From: Rhodovulum sp. ES.010
GTDB taxonomy: Bacteria > Pseudomonadota > Alphaproteobacteria > Rhodobacterales > Rhodobacteraceae
DNA: 64,000 nt
Assembly (NCBI RefSeq): GCF_900142935.1
Contig: NZ_FSRS01000001.1
Span: forward strand, 3,140,501-3,204,500
Direction of reading: 5' to 3'
The position numbers and the translations under genes were made by a program. Positions 48,428 through 57,185 of the stretch are shown one piece after another; position 1 is the first letter of the stretch; the number at the start of each line of letters is the position of its first letter. The notes under the pieces were generated by a model that saw only the letters and a list, made by a program, of their open reading frames with translations, had not been told where the DNA came from and searched no databases.

Positions 48428-48985
48428 TCAGGGTGCGCACCATTGCCCCGCCCAAGCGTCCTCGGCATGGAACCGGGCGCGGCGGTGGGGGGCGGCGGCC
48501 AGGTGCAGCGTCTCGATCTCGTCGATCATGCCCTGCAGGGCGCAGAACGCGGCCGGGTCGGCTTTTGCGTTGTGTTCTTCGGGCTGGCCGATGGGCGTGC
48601 CGGGGGGCGGCATCGCGCCGTAAAGCGCGCGGGCCGCCGCCGGAAGCGCGTCCCAGCGCGCCGCGGCAGGCGGGTCGTCGAGGGGGTGGAACCGTGCGCG
48701 CAGCCGGATCTGAAACAGCGCGTCCGGGTCCCAGACCAGCAGGCTGGCCCGCGGTTCGGCGGCGAGATCGCGTATTTTCGCGCTGCGCCGGTCGGTGAAA
48801 ATCTCGACTGTCGCCTGGGCGCGCTCGGCGGCACGCAGCACCACCATGCGCACCTCCGCCCCGCAGGTGCCGACGGTGGCGAGCACCGGGTGGCGGGCAG
48901 GGGCTGCGCGGTCGCGCGGCCCGGCCTCCAGCCGCGCCCATACCGCGTCGAGCGTGCCGGGCAGCGTCGCCAGCGGATCACTCAT
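48428..48985 (-). CDS. Pyridoxamine 5'-phosphate oxidase-like FMN protein
   Basis: A 185-residue FMN split-barrel protein resembling the PNPOx-like / Alr4036 group. Conserved features are VLATVGTCGAEVRMVVLR (N-terminal strand pair), TDRRSAKIRDLAAEPRASLLVWD (phosphate-binding area) and the C-terminal RFHAEDAWAGQW. It lacks the full PNPOx C-terminal signature, so it is probably not PdxH itself. It overlaps the AttH-like gene by eight bases at its start and is likely the last gene of that operon. The substrate is unknown. Confidence 0.83.
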   Translation of the reverse strand: MSDPLATLPGTLDAVWARLEAGPRDRAAPARHPVLATVGTCGAEVRMVVLRAAERAQATVEIFTDRRSAKIRDLAAEPRASLLVWDPDALFQIRLRARFHPLDDPPAAARWDALPAAARALYGAMPPPGTPIGQPEEHNAKADPAAFCALQGMIDEIETLHLAAAPHRRARFHAEDAWAGQWCAP

Positions 48986-50036
48986 AGCCGGTCATCTCCA
49001 GATAGCCGCGGCCGCCATGGCTCCCCGCTACCTTGACCGGCCCCTCCCAATAGGAAACCAGCGTATCCATCCACGCCTCCGCGTACAGCGCGTCCAGCGT
49101 CACGTCGACATCCCGGTCCGGAATCGTGACGCGCCAGCGGACCGGGATGTCGCGCCCCGCCACCTGCGCGGTGTCCAGGGGCGCAAGCGACACCGAGCCG
49201 GGCGCAAGCGGCGTTGCCGCGCCGTCCGGCGCGATCCAGGTGCCGGTGGTGTAGTCGCCCGAGTCCGCGCGCAGGCGGAAGGCCATCAGCTTCGCCCCGC
49301 CGTCGAGATGCAGCGAAATCCAGTCCCACCCCTCCTGATCGCCGGCCAGCGGCTGGCTGGACCATTCCCGGTCGAGCCAGGCCTCGCCCGTCACCTCGAC
49401 CGGGCCGTCCGGCAGGGTGAGGGTGCCCGCGACACGGTAGAAAGGCTGGGAATAGTAGTAACTGGCCGTGCCGCTTTCGGATTTCACCGAGTAGCCGTCC
49501 TCGCCGTGGCGGACCAGCGGACCCGTCGCCGTCAGCGCAAGGTCATAGGCGAAGTCGGTCCCCGTCGCGGCGAGGTCGAGTGCGGACAGCGGGTCGACGT
49601 CGCGGGGCGCGGCGCTGTCCATCCGCCAGTCGTCGATCCACGCCCGAAACGGGTCCAGCGTGACGCCCGCCTGGCCCGTCCCGCCCCGGCCCAGCCGCTC
49701 GGCCGAGAAGTGCCGCTCGGGCGTGGTCAGCCCCGCATGCCCCATCCAGGCGCGCGCCTTCTGCCAGCCTGCGCCGGGGTCGCCGGGGGCCAGCGCGTTG
49801 CGGAACAGCGTCCACTGAACGCCGTAGTCCCGACCGTCGGCGCCGGTCAGGTTGGCCGTCAGATACCACCACTCGATCCGGAACCCGGGATGCGGGCCGT
49901 GATCGCGGGGGAACTCGAGCTCCGTGCCACGCTGCGGCAGGGTGTAGCCGTCGGACGTCTGTCCGAGGCCGGCGAACCCTTGGGCCAGCGCCGGCAGCGG
50001 CAGGAAAAGCAGCAGGATCAGGGCTCTAGCGTTCAT
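48978..50036 (-). CDS. AttH-type lipocalin-like hydrolase
   Basis: A 352-residue secreted protein (signal peptide to about residue 17, ALA) with two lipocalin-like beta-barrel halves of the AttH / carotenoid 1,2-hydratase (CrtC) superfamily. The hallmark strings are IEWWYLTANL near residue 53, EAWLDREWSSQPL near residue 205 and WDWISLHLDGG just after. In the att-type clusters, AttH is encoded with an FtsX permease and an ATPase, as here. The ATG at 50036 overlaps the end of the permease gene by 11 bp. The compound it acts on is unknown. Confidence 0.86.
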   Translation of the reverse strand: MNARALILLLFLPLPALAQGFAGLGQTSDGYTLPQRGTELEFPRDHGPHPGFRIEWWYLTANLTGADGRDYGVQWTLFRNALAPGDPGAGWQKARAWMGHAGLTTPERHFSAERLGRGGTGQAGVTLDPFRAWIDDWRMDSAAPRDVDPLSALDLAATGTDFAYDLALTATGPLVRHGEDGYSVKSESGTASYYYSQPFYRVAGTLTLPDGPVEVTGEAWLDREWSSQPLAGDQEGWDWISLHLDGGAKLMAFRLRADSGDYTTGTWIAPDGAATPLAPGSVSLAPLDTAQVAGRDIPVRWRVTIPDRDVDVTLDALYAEAWMDTLVSYWEGPVKVAGSHGGRGYLEMTGYE

Positions 50037-52437
50037 CGGCAAACACCTTGACCAGCGTCGCGGGTTCGATCCGGGCCAGCCGCCAGGCGGGCCAGGCGGC
50101 GGCCAGCCCGCCCGCGGCCAGCGCCAGCGCGCCGAGCCACAGCCAGTCGGCCGGGAAGACATGCATCGGCAGCCGCCAGCCGAAGGCCGCAACATTGACC
50201 ACGGCCAGCAGCACCCAGGCGAGGACCAGGCCCACCGGCACCGCAAGCACCATCGTCAGCGCCGCCAGCAGCACCGCACGGAGGAGTTCCAGCCGGGCGA
50301 GGCGCCTGCGGGTCAGCCCCAGCGCCCAGACCGGAGCGAGCTGGGGCAAGCGCATGGTCGAGAGCGTGAGCAGGCTGGTGAACATCGCGAATCCCGCCAC
50401 CCCCATCGTGAGCACGTTCAGCGCGGCGGTCACGGCGAAGGTGCGCTCGAAGACGCGGAGCGAGATCTCCTTCACCGCCTGCTGGTCGATCATGTTGTCT
50501 TCGGGCAGGCCGAACTCCTCGACGAGCCCGGCGCGCAGGTCCCCCACCGCATCGTCGGCGATGCGGATGGCATAGCGGCGCCGGTCGAGATCGGGGAATT
50601 GCGACACGAGATCGTCCACCCCGATGATGACTTGCCCGCGCGGGTTGCCGTAATCGGAATAGACGCCGACCAGCGGGCGGATCGCGCCGCCCGGCAGCGG
50701 CACCGGGTCGCCCAAGGAAAGGTCTTCGCGCCGCCAAAGCTGTTCGTTGACGATGGCGCCCTCGCCGCGGGCCAGCCGCGCCCAGACATCGGGCTCGGTC
50801 ACGAGCATCGGCCAGTTGTCGGAATAGGTCCGGTGGTCGGCCACGCCGTAGATCTCGACCGGCTGGCCCAGCACCGGCCCCTCGACCCGCCAGATCGGCA
50901 GGAGCGCATCGACGCGCGGCTCCAGCCAGGCGCGCAGGCGGTCCGCCTCGGCCTCGGTCGATGCGGTCACGTAGAGCTCGGAGGGCAGGCGCTGGTCGAG
51001 CCAGGCGGTGAAGGTCAGCCGGAAGCTCGCGACCATCGTGCCCACGCCGATATTGGCCGAAAGCGCGAGCAACAGCGCCATCAGCGCCAGCGACAGGCCC
51101 GGAAGCTGTTGGCGCGTGTCGGCCCAGAACCACTGCGAAAGGACGCCGCGGCTGGCGTGCTCTGCCCCGCCGAGGACCAGCGCCAGCGCGACGGGCAGGG
51201 CCAGCGCGGCCGACAGAAGCAGCGCGCCGAGCAGGACGAAGCCGCCGACCACGCCCGTTCCGAATAGCCCGGCAAGGATCGCGACCACGGCCAGCGCCGC
51301 GGCGAGCCCCCCCTGCCAGGCAAGCGCGCGGGCCGAGGCCCGCGCCCAGGCCCGTGGCTGGGCCGAGGCCAGCAGCGGCATCCGCCAGAGCCGCCAGAGG
51401 CTTTGCGCCGCCGCGACGCCCGCCCCCATGAGCGCGATGGCGAGCCCGCCGAGCCACCATTCCGGCCTGAGCGACAGCGAGCCCGACAGCGTCGCGCCGT
51501 AGAGCCCGCGCAGGGTCGCGGCGACATCGGGCAGCAGTGCGGCCGCGATGACGTAGCCGAGCGCGATGCCAACGAGCCCGGCGACCAGCGCCAGCAGCAT
51601 CACCTCGGCGGCCAGAAGCCCCACCAGGGTCTTCAGCGGCAGCCCCAGCGCGCGCAGCGTGCGGAACATCGCCCGGCGCTGCTCGAAGGCAAGGCCGATG
51701 GCGGAATGGACGATGAACAGGCCCACGGCGAAGGACAGGAACCCGAACGCGGTCAGGTTCAGGTGAAAGCTGCCGGTCAGTTCGGCCACATCCGCGGTTT
51801 CCTGCGGGGCGCGACGCTCCAGCCCAGGGGCGATCTCGTCCAGCGGCCGTCGGCCCAGCGGCTGTTCTTCGGCCAGCAGCAGGCGCGAGACCTCGCCCTC
51901 GGCCCGCAAGAGCGTCTGCGCGAGGGCGATATCCATGAACAGGAAGCCCGGCGGCACGCCCTCGGCCGCGACGACCGGTGGCAGGTCTTCGGCGCCCTCT
52001 AGCTCGGCCGCGGTCTCGGGCGCCGCGAAGGCTTGGCCCGGTTCGGTAATGAAGCCCAGGATGTCGCCGCTGGCCGCGACCGGCTCGGGCAGGGCGCCCG
52101 TTGGCGCCGTGAAGGGGTCGATCCCGTAAACCTGCACCGAGCGTCCCGCCCGGCTCCAACGCCCCTCCACCACCGGCGACACCAGCCACCCCGCTCGGCG
52201 AAGGTCGACAAAGAGCTGTTGCTGCACCCGCTGGCCATCGGCGGGCACGAGACTTTCCAGCCGGTCCTGGCCCAGCACCTCGGCCGCTTGGTCATAGCTG
52301 GCCCGCGCCTCGGCATTTATGGCCTGCACCCCGGACCAGAGCGCCGTGGCGAGCGCGAGGCCCAGGAGAAGGCTGGCCAGTTGCAGCGGGTGCCGGCGCC
52401 AGTGCGAAAGCAGCGCGGAAAGGGCCGCCCGGCGCAT
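50026..52437 (-). CDS. ABC transporter permease of the AttFG type (tandem FtsX)
   Basis: An 803-residue permease with a first helix at about residues 17-38, a periplasmic domain, an FtsX core of helices (about 235-360), a mid-protein helix group (about 385-470), a second periplasmic domain (about 480-650) and a final FtsX core (about 665-790). A single polypeptide holds two FtsX modules. Its ATG shares one base with the stop of the ATPase gene. It is expected to move or release a lipid or lipoprotein-like ligand with AttH as a periplasmic partner. Confidence 0.9.
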   Translation of the reverse strand: MRRAALSALLSHWRRHPLQLASLLLGLALATALWSGVQAINAEARASYDQAAEVLGQDRLESLVPADGQRVQQQLFVDLRRAGWLVSPVVEGRWSRAGRSVQVYGIDPFTAPTGALPEPVAASGDILGFITEPGQAFAAPETAAELEGAEDLPPVVAAEGVPPGFLFMDIALAQTLLRAEGEVSRLLLAEEQPLGRRPLDEIAPGLERRAPQETADVAELTGSFHLNLTAFGFLSFAVGLFIVHSAIGLAFEQRRAMFRTLRALGLPLKTLVGLLAAEVMLLALVAGLVGIALGYVIAAALLPDVAATLRGLYGATLSGSLSLRPEWWLGGLAIALMGAGVAAAQSLWRLWRMPLLASAQPRAWARASARALAWQGGLAAALAVVAILAGLFGTGVVGGFVLLGALLLSAALALPVALALVLGGAEHASRGVLSQWFWADTRQQLPGLSLALMALLLALSANIGVGTMVASFRLTFTAWLDQRLPSELYVTASTEAEADRLRAWLEPRVDALLPIWRVEGPVLGQPVEIYGVADHRTYSDNWPMLVTEPDVWARLARGEGAIVNEQLWRREDLSLGDPVPLPGGAIRPLVGVYSDYGNPRGQVIIGVDDLVSQFPDLDRRRYAIRIADDAVGDLRAGLVEEFGLPEDNMIDQQAVKEISLRVFERTFAVTAALNVLTMGVAGFAMFTSLLTLSTMRLPQLAPVWALGLTRRRLARLELLRAVLLAALTMVLAVPVGLVLAWVLLAVVNVAAFGWRLPMHVFPADWLWLGALALAAGGLAAAWPAWRLARIEPATLVKVFADER

Positions 52438-53093
52438 CAGGCGAGCTTTCCGCCCGACAGGTGCACCCGGCGCGAGAGCCGGCCTGCCAGCCGCGGCGAA
52501 TGGGTGACCATCAAGAGCCCCGCACCGGCCTCGGCAACGAGGTCGAGCATCAGGTCCAGTACCTTGTCGCCGGTGGCCTCGTCGAGATTGCCGGTCGGCT
52601 CGTCCGCGAGGATCAGCGCAGGGCGCGCGGCGAGCATCCGGCCGATCGCGACGCGCTGCTGCTGGCCGCCCGAGAGCTGTTCTGGGTAACGGTCCATCAG
52701 CCCCGACAGCCCCAGCCGGTCGGCCATCCGGGCGGTCCAGTCGGGGTCTTCCCGTCCGGCGAGGCGCGCCTGGAAGGTCAGGTTGGCGGCGACATCCAGC
52801 GAGGGGATCAGGTTGAACTGCTGAAAGACGAGTCCCACCGCCTCGCGCCGCAGCCGTGCCAGCGTGCGGTCGTCCGCGCCGGTCAGGTCGCGATCGGCCA
52901 CCGTGATCGCGCCGCTGTCGGCCCGGTCGAGCCCCGCGCAAAGGTGCAGAAGCGTGCTTTTCCCCGATCCCGATTCGCCGGTCAGGGCCACGGTTTCGCC
53001 GGGGGCAAGCGACAGGTCGACCCCGCGCAGGACCTCGACGCGCGCGCCGCCGCTGTCATAGCTTTTGCCAACCTTGTCGAGATCGAGAAGCAT
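52437..53093 (-). CDS. ABC transporter ATP-binding protein, LolD/MacB type
   Basis: ATPase of 218 residues. Walker A is GESGSGKS, the Q-loop is FQQFNLIPSL, the signature is LSGGQQQRVAIGRM and Walker B is LILADEPTGNLD. It is the first gene of the ATPase-permease-AttH-PNPOx-like operon (53093 to 48428), whose members overlap by 1 to 11 bases. The family is that of LolCDE, MacB and FtsEX ATPases. Confidence 0.92.
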   Translation of the reverse strand: MLLDLDKVGKSYDSGGARVEVLRGVDLSLAPGETVALTGESGSGKSTLLHLCAGLDRADSGAITVADRDLTGADDRTLARLRREAVGLVFQQFNLIPSLDVAANLTFQARLAGREDPDWTARMADRLGLSGLMDRYPEQLSGGQQQRVAIGRMLAARPALILADEPTGNLDEATGDKVLDLMLDLVAEAGAGLLMVTHSPRLAGRLSRRVHLSGGKLA

Positions 53094-53177
53094 CTGCCAT
53101 CCTCCGCGCCGCCTACCTAGCGCGGGCGGCCGTGGCGGACAGCCCCGAAACGCGGGACGGGGTGCCGCAGGGCGGGC

Positions 53178-53381
53178 TCACTCGAAGGCGGTGCCGGACT
53201 TCACCCCGAGCTTCTTGAACACGATGGCCGCCGGGCAGAAACCGGTGAAGGAACTCTGGATCATGTTCACGCCGATGAAGGCGGTGAAGAGGTACCACCA
53301 GCCCGACACCCAGGTGCCCAGGGCAAGCGATAGAAGGATCATGAAGCCTGCGAACATCAGCACGGTACGGTCGAGGGTCAT
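53178..53381 (-). CDS. DUF2892 small membrane protein (YgaP-like)
   Basis: A 67-residue protein with two membrane helices (about 8-25 and 28-48) and the GFCPAAI motif near residue 47, characteristic of DUF2892 / YgaP_TM. Such proteins often accompany rhodanese, sulfide-related enzymes or an ArsR-type repressor. An AT-rich palindromic sequence lies about 70 bp upstream and could be a binding site for such a repressor, although none is encoded here. Confidence 0.85.
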   Translation of the reverse strand: MTLDRTVLMFAGFMILLSLALGTWVSGWWYLFTAFIGVNMIQSSFTGFCPAAIVFKKLGVKSGTAFE

Positions 53382-53450
53382 CGGATGTCTCCTTTTGCGC
53401 CTAAGGGCCCGGAGGGGCCATTGCGAAAGGATATGCGGGCGCGAAAACAA

Positions 53451-53469
53451 ATTCAAGAACATGAATGTT
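53451..53469. promoter_or_regulatory. Palindromic AT-rich site between DUF2892 and TRAP genes
   Basis: Two nested inverted repeats, ATTCA-N6-TGAAT (53451-53466) and AACAT-N2-ATGTT (53458-53469), in an otherwise GC-rich gap between divergent genes. The form resembles ArsR/SmtB-family operators. No regulator gene is next to it. Confidence 0.4.
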
Positions 53470-53556
53470 TTTCTGCGCGTCTGGCCGGCCTTGACCGCGC
53501 CGGCGGGAGGCTGTCCCTTGGCGGGCGATGTCAGAAACCGCCTCGGGAGACCCCGC

Positions 53557-54504
53557 ATGAAACTGTTGCCGGCCGCTATCGCCCTGCTCGCCATCGCCGC
53601 CGCCCCCGCCTTTGCCGAGACGCGCGTGACCTACAAGTCGGCCAAGTCGGGCTCGTCCTACTACCAGATGGGCGTGCAGATCGCCGAAGCGATGAAGGCC
53701 GGCACCGAGGGCGAGATCATCGTCACCGTCGAGGAAAGCCAGGGCTCGGTCCAGAACGTCATGGAGGCGCGCGCGCGGGGGGCCGACTACGTCTTCACCA
53801 CGCCGCCGGCGCTGGTCGGGCTTGCGCAAACCGGCAAGGCGATGTTCGAGGGCAGGGGCGATCCGAGATTCGACGAGATCCGCGCGCTGTTCCCGATCCC
53901 GTCGCTGACCATGCATTTCGTGATGTCCGAGGACAGCGGCGTGACCGATTTCGCAGGGATCGAGGGCAAGACGATCCTGCTGGGCAAGGGGTCCTTTGGC
54001 GCGCGCGAGGGGGAGAGGTATCTCGGCCTCTTCGGGCTGGAGGGCAAGGTGGACATCGCCGATGTGGAACTGTCGAACGCCGTTCCCGCGCTCAAGAACG
54101 GGCAGATCGACGGGTTCGTGACCACAGGCAGCTGGCCCGCGCCGAACGTGATCGAGGCGGCGGCCTCGACGGGCGTGCACGTGATCTCGATGAGTGACGC
54201 GCAGATCGCCGAAACGGGCCGGACGCGGCTGGTGATCCCGGCGGGCGCCTATGCGGGCCAGGACGAGGACATCGTGACGACCTCGCTGCCGGTGGTCGCC
54301 TACACGACGACCGCGATGGACGATGACACCGCCTACGAACTGACCCGGACCTACTGGGAGCAGAAGGCGAAGATGGCCGACAGCGCCCGCTGGTGGGATG
54401 GTGTGGATCAGGGTCTGATGGAGAACATCCGCGGGAAGATTCACTCTGGCGCGTTGCGCTACTACCGCGAGGCGGGCTTTCCACTGACCGACGGGCAGAT
54501 GTAA
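53557..54504 (+). CDS. TAXI-type TRAP transporter substrate-binding protein
   Basis: Periplasmic solute receptor, 315 residues, signal peptide to about residue 20 (AFA). The TAXI hallmark is the N-terminal SAKSGSSYYQMG segment followed by NVMEARARGADY. TAXI receptors bind dicarboxylates, glutamate or similar acids in characterised cases. The ATG at 53557 is chosen because it begins the signal peptide. The permease gene follows after a terminator-like hairpin. Confidence 0.92.
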   Translation: MKLLPAAIALLAIAAAPAFAETRVTYKSAKSGSSYYQMGVQIAEAMKAGTEGEIIVTVEESQGSVQNVMEARARGADYVFTTPPALVGLAQTGKAMFEGRGDPRFDEIRALFPIPSLTMHFVMSEDSGVTDFAGIEGKTILLGKGSFGAREGERYLGLFGLEGKVDIADVELSNAVPALKNGQIDGFVTTGSWPAPNVIEAAASTGVHVISMSDAQIAETGRTRLVIPAGAYAGQDEDIVTTSLPVVAYTTTAMDDDTAYELTRTYWEQKAKMADSARWWDGVDQGLMENIRGKIHSGALRYYREAGFPLTDGQM

Positions 54505-54526
54505 GACGGGTCTGATCCCTCTATAC

Positions 54527-54557
54527 GGCCGGGCCCCGGGCGGTCCGGCCTTTTCCT
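54527..54557 (+). terminator. Terminator-like hairpin inside the TRAP operon
   Basis: The stem GGCCGG (54527-54532) / CCGGCC (54545-54550) is followed directly by TTTTCCTT. It lies between the receptor gene and the fused permease gene, so partial termination could keep receptor mRNA in excess. Confidence 0.65.
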
Positions 54558-54569
54558 TGCAGGACGCCC

Positions 54570-56366
54570 ATGCCCGCCGCATCCAACGACATATCTGCGA
54601 CCAGCCCCGCGCGCTGGCTCTGGCTGGCGCTCGCGGTGCTGCTGATCGCCTTTCACCTGGGGCTGATCTTCTCGGGCCTCGTGCCGAACCTGGTGGCGCG
54701 GCCGCTGCACATGGCGCTCATCCTGCCCTGGATTTTCGTCTTTGCGGCCCGGTCCGCCCTGGGGCGGGCCACCGGGCTGCTCTGGTCGGCGCTCGGGATC
54801 GGCGCCGCCGGCTGGATCGCCTTGAACCAAGAGCGGCTTGCCGACCAGTACGGCTTCCTGGAGGGCACCGGACAGGTTGCCATCGCCATCGTTCTGCTGC
54901 TGACCGTGCTCGAGGCCGCGCGCCGCGCCATCGGTTGGCCGCTGCCCACGGTCGCGGCGCTGGCTTTGGCCTACGGCTTGTTCGGCCAGCACATCCCCGG
55001 CGAGTTCGGTCATTCCGGCACGCCGCTGGCCAGTTTCCTGGGCACGCTGACAATCGCCGAGGGCGGGCTTTGGGGCAGCCTGACAGGTGTCTCGGTGGGC
55101 ATCGTCGCGGTCTTCGTGATCTTCGGGGCAGTGCTGAACGCGGGCGAGGCCGGTCAGGGCTTCATGAACGTGGCGGGTTACGCCGCGGGGCATCTCAGGG
55201 GCGGGGCGGCCAAGGTGTCGCTGATTTCCTCGGCGCTGTTCGGGTCGATCTCGGGCTCGGCCTCGGCCAACGTTGCGTCCACCGGCGCGATCACGCTGCC
55301 CGCGATGGCCCGGCTTGGCTATCCGAAGCGGCTCGCGGGCGCGGTCGAGGCGGTGGCGTCCTCGGGCGGGCAGATCATGCCGCCGCTGATGGGGGCGGGG
55401 GCCTTCGTCATGGTGGAGCTGACCGGCGTGGCCTACACCGGCATCATGGCCGCCGCGCTGATCCCGGCGCTGCTCTACTTCTTCACCGTCTGGGTGGGGA
55501 TCGACGGCTATGCCCGCCGCCACGATCTGAAAGGCTTGGCCGAGGAAGACCGGCCGCGGGGCCGCGACGTGGCGATCACCTCGCTGTTCTTCTTTGTCCC
55601 CTTCACCGTGCTGCTGTGGGGCATGTTCGCGCGCGGCGTGACCGCGCAATACGCCGCCGCCCAGGCGATCTTTGCCGGTGCGGTGCTGTTGCTCTTCAAC
55701 CGGCGCCTGCGGGTGGTGCCGCTCGAAGCGGCGCAGAGGATGGAGCGCGCCTGCCTGACCGCCGCAAGGCAGGTCTCGATGATCGCCGCGATCATCCTGT
55801 GTGCGTCCATCGTGATCGGCGTGCTCGCGATCACCGGGCTGGGGGTCAAGCTCACCTCGCTGATCCTGTCCGGGTCTGGCGGGCTCCTGTGGCCCTCGCT
55901 GCTTCTGACCGCGTTGGCCTGCCTGCTCCTGGGCATGGAGGTGCCGACGACCGCGGCCTACGTCATCTGCGTGTCGGTCGCGGGGCCGGCGCTGATCGAG
56001 CTTGGCCTCGCGCCCTTGCAGGCGCATCTCTTCGTGTTCTGGTTCGCACTGCTGTCGACCATCACGCCGCCGGTCTGCGGCGCGGTGTTCATCGCCGCGG
56101 GCATGATCGAGGAGAACTGGCTGAAGGTCGCGGTCACGGCGATGGCACTGGGCGTGGGGCTTTACGTCATTCCGCTGGGCATGGTGGCGAACCCGGACAT
56201 CCTCGCGCTCGCCTCGGCCCCTGCGGCGGCGCTGATTGCGGGGTTGCGGCTCGCGCTGGGGCTCGGGCTTCTGTCCTGGGGGCTGATCGGGGCGCGCGGC
56301 GGGCTTGCCCGTGTCGCCTCGGCACTGGCGGGCACGGGGCTGGTCTTCGCGGGTCTGTGGCTCTGA
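54570..56366 (+). CDS. Fused TRAP transporter permease (DctQM type)
   Basis: A 598-residue membrane protein with the small-subunit helices (about 17-130) joined to the large DctM-type domain (about 130-595), in all about 16 helices. DctM signatures include GSISGSASANVASTGAITLPAM and EAVASSGGQIMPPLMGAGAF, and the later EVPTTAAYVI. Fused QM permeases are the rule for TAXI-type TRAP systems. The transport is sodium-coupled, substrate not determined. It begins 65 bp after the receptor gene. Confidence 0.93.
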   Translation: MPAASNDISATSPARWLWLALAVLLIAFHLGLIFSGLVPNLVARPLHMALILPWIFVFAARSALGRATGLLWSALGIGAAGWIALNQERLADQYGFLEGTGQVAIAIVLLLTVLEAARRAIGWPLPTVAALALAYGLFGQHIPGEFGHSGTPLASFLGTLTIAEGGLWGSLTGVSVGIVAVFVIFGAVLNAGEAGQGFMNVAGYAAGHLRGGAAKVSLISSALFGSISGSASANVASTGAITLPAMARLGYPKRLAGAVEAVASSGGQIMPPLMGAGAFVMVELTGVAYTGIMAAALIPALLYFFTVWVGIDGYARRHDLKGLAEEDRPRGRDVAITSLFFFVPFTVLLWGMFARGVTAQYAAAQAIFAGAVLLLFNRRLRVVPLEAAQRMERACLTAARQVSMIAAIILCASIVIGVLAITGLGVKLTSLILSGSGGLLWPSLLLTALACLLLGMEVPTTAAYVICVSVAGPALIELGLAPLQAHLFVFWFALLSTITPPVCGAVFIAAGMIEENWLKVAVTAMALGVGLYVIPLGMVANPDILALASAPAAALIAGLRLALGLGLLSWGLIGARGGLARVASALAGTGLVFAGLWL

Positions 56367-56387
56367 CCGGCGCTCGGCCCATGCCTG

Positions 56388-57185
56388 TCAGGGCTGCCGC
56401 GCGTGGAAATGGTGCACCGGGCCGTGCCCGCTGCCGACCTGCAGATCGCCCGAGCGTTCGATGGCCGCCGCGGTGTAGTCCTTGGCGCGCCGCGCCGCCT
56501 CGGGCAGCGGCAGGCCGAACCCCATCTGCGTCGCCAGCGCCGATGACAGCGTGCAGCCCGTTCCATGCGTGTTGTGCGTGGCGTAGCGCGGCCCTTCGAG
56601 CCACTGCGCGCCGTCGGCCGTGACGATCAGGTCGGGGCTTTCTGCGCCGTCGAGATGCCCGCCCTTGAGCAAGACCGCCCGCGGCCCCAACGCAAGCAGC
56701 GCGCCCGCCTGGGTCTCGATCTCGCGCGATGATGCGGCCGCCGCCGCGCCCAACAGATCGGCGGCCTCGGGCAGGTTCGGCGTGATGACGGCCGCCATCG
56801 GCAAGAGCCGCTCGCGCAGCGCCGCCACAGCCTGCGGCTCCAGCAGGCGGTCGCCGCCCTTGGCCACCATGACCGGGTCGAGCACCACCGGCGCGGCAAG
56901 CCCCTCCAGCGCCTCGGCCACCGCCGCGACGATCGGCGCGCTGCCCAGCATGCCGATCTTGATCGCGTCGATGCGGATATCCGCGCGGATCACGGCGATC
57001 TGGTCGTCGACCATACCGGGATCGGTGAGTGCGACGCCGTGCACCCCTTGCGTGTTCTGCGCGGTCAGCCCGGTGATCGCGGCCATGGCATAGCCGCCAT
57101 TCGCCGAGATCGCCTTGATGTCCGCCTGGATGCCGGCGCCGCCCGAGGGGTCGGACCCGGCGATGGACAGAATGTTCGGGATCAT
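56388..57185 (-). CDS. thiD: Hydroxymethylpyrimidine / phosphomethylpyrimidine kinase ThiD
   Basis: Phosphorylates HMP and HMP-P in thiamine synthesis. It has 265 residues. Typical motifs are IAGSDPSGGAGIQADIKA (about 6-23), KIGMLGS, VVLDPVMVAKGG and the anion-hole GTGCTLSSA (about 210-218) of the ribokinase fold. The ATG at 57185 overlaps the thiE stop (ATGA); the in-frame ATG at 57197 would add MESD and is less likely. It is the last gene of thiMED under a TPP riboswitch. Confidence 0.95.
   Translation of the reverse strand: MIPNILSIAGSDPSGGAGIQADIKAISANGGYAMAAITGLTAQNTQGVHGVALTDPGMVDDQIAVIRADIRIDAIKIGMLGSAPIVAAVAEALEGLAAPVVLDPVMVAKGGDRLLEPQAVAALRERLLPMAAVITPNLPEAADLLGAAAAASSREIETQAGALLALGPRAVLLKGGHLDGAESPDLIVTADGAQWLEGPRYATHNTHGTGCTLSSALATQMGFGLPLPEAARRAKDYTAAAIERSGDLQVGSGHGPVHHFHARQP

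Noticed and set aside
48313..48468. Extension of the SelD fusion frame to 48468.
   Set aside because: The extra residues are low-complexity with no homology pattern; the FAD-binding domain begins right after the ATG at 48312.
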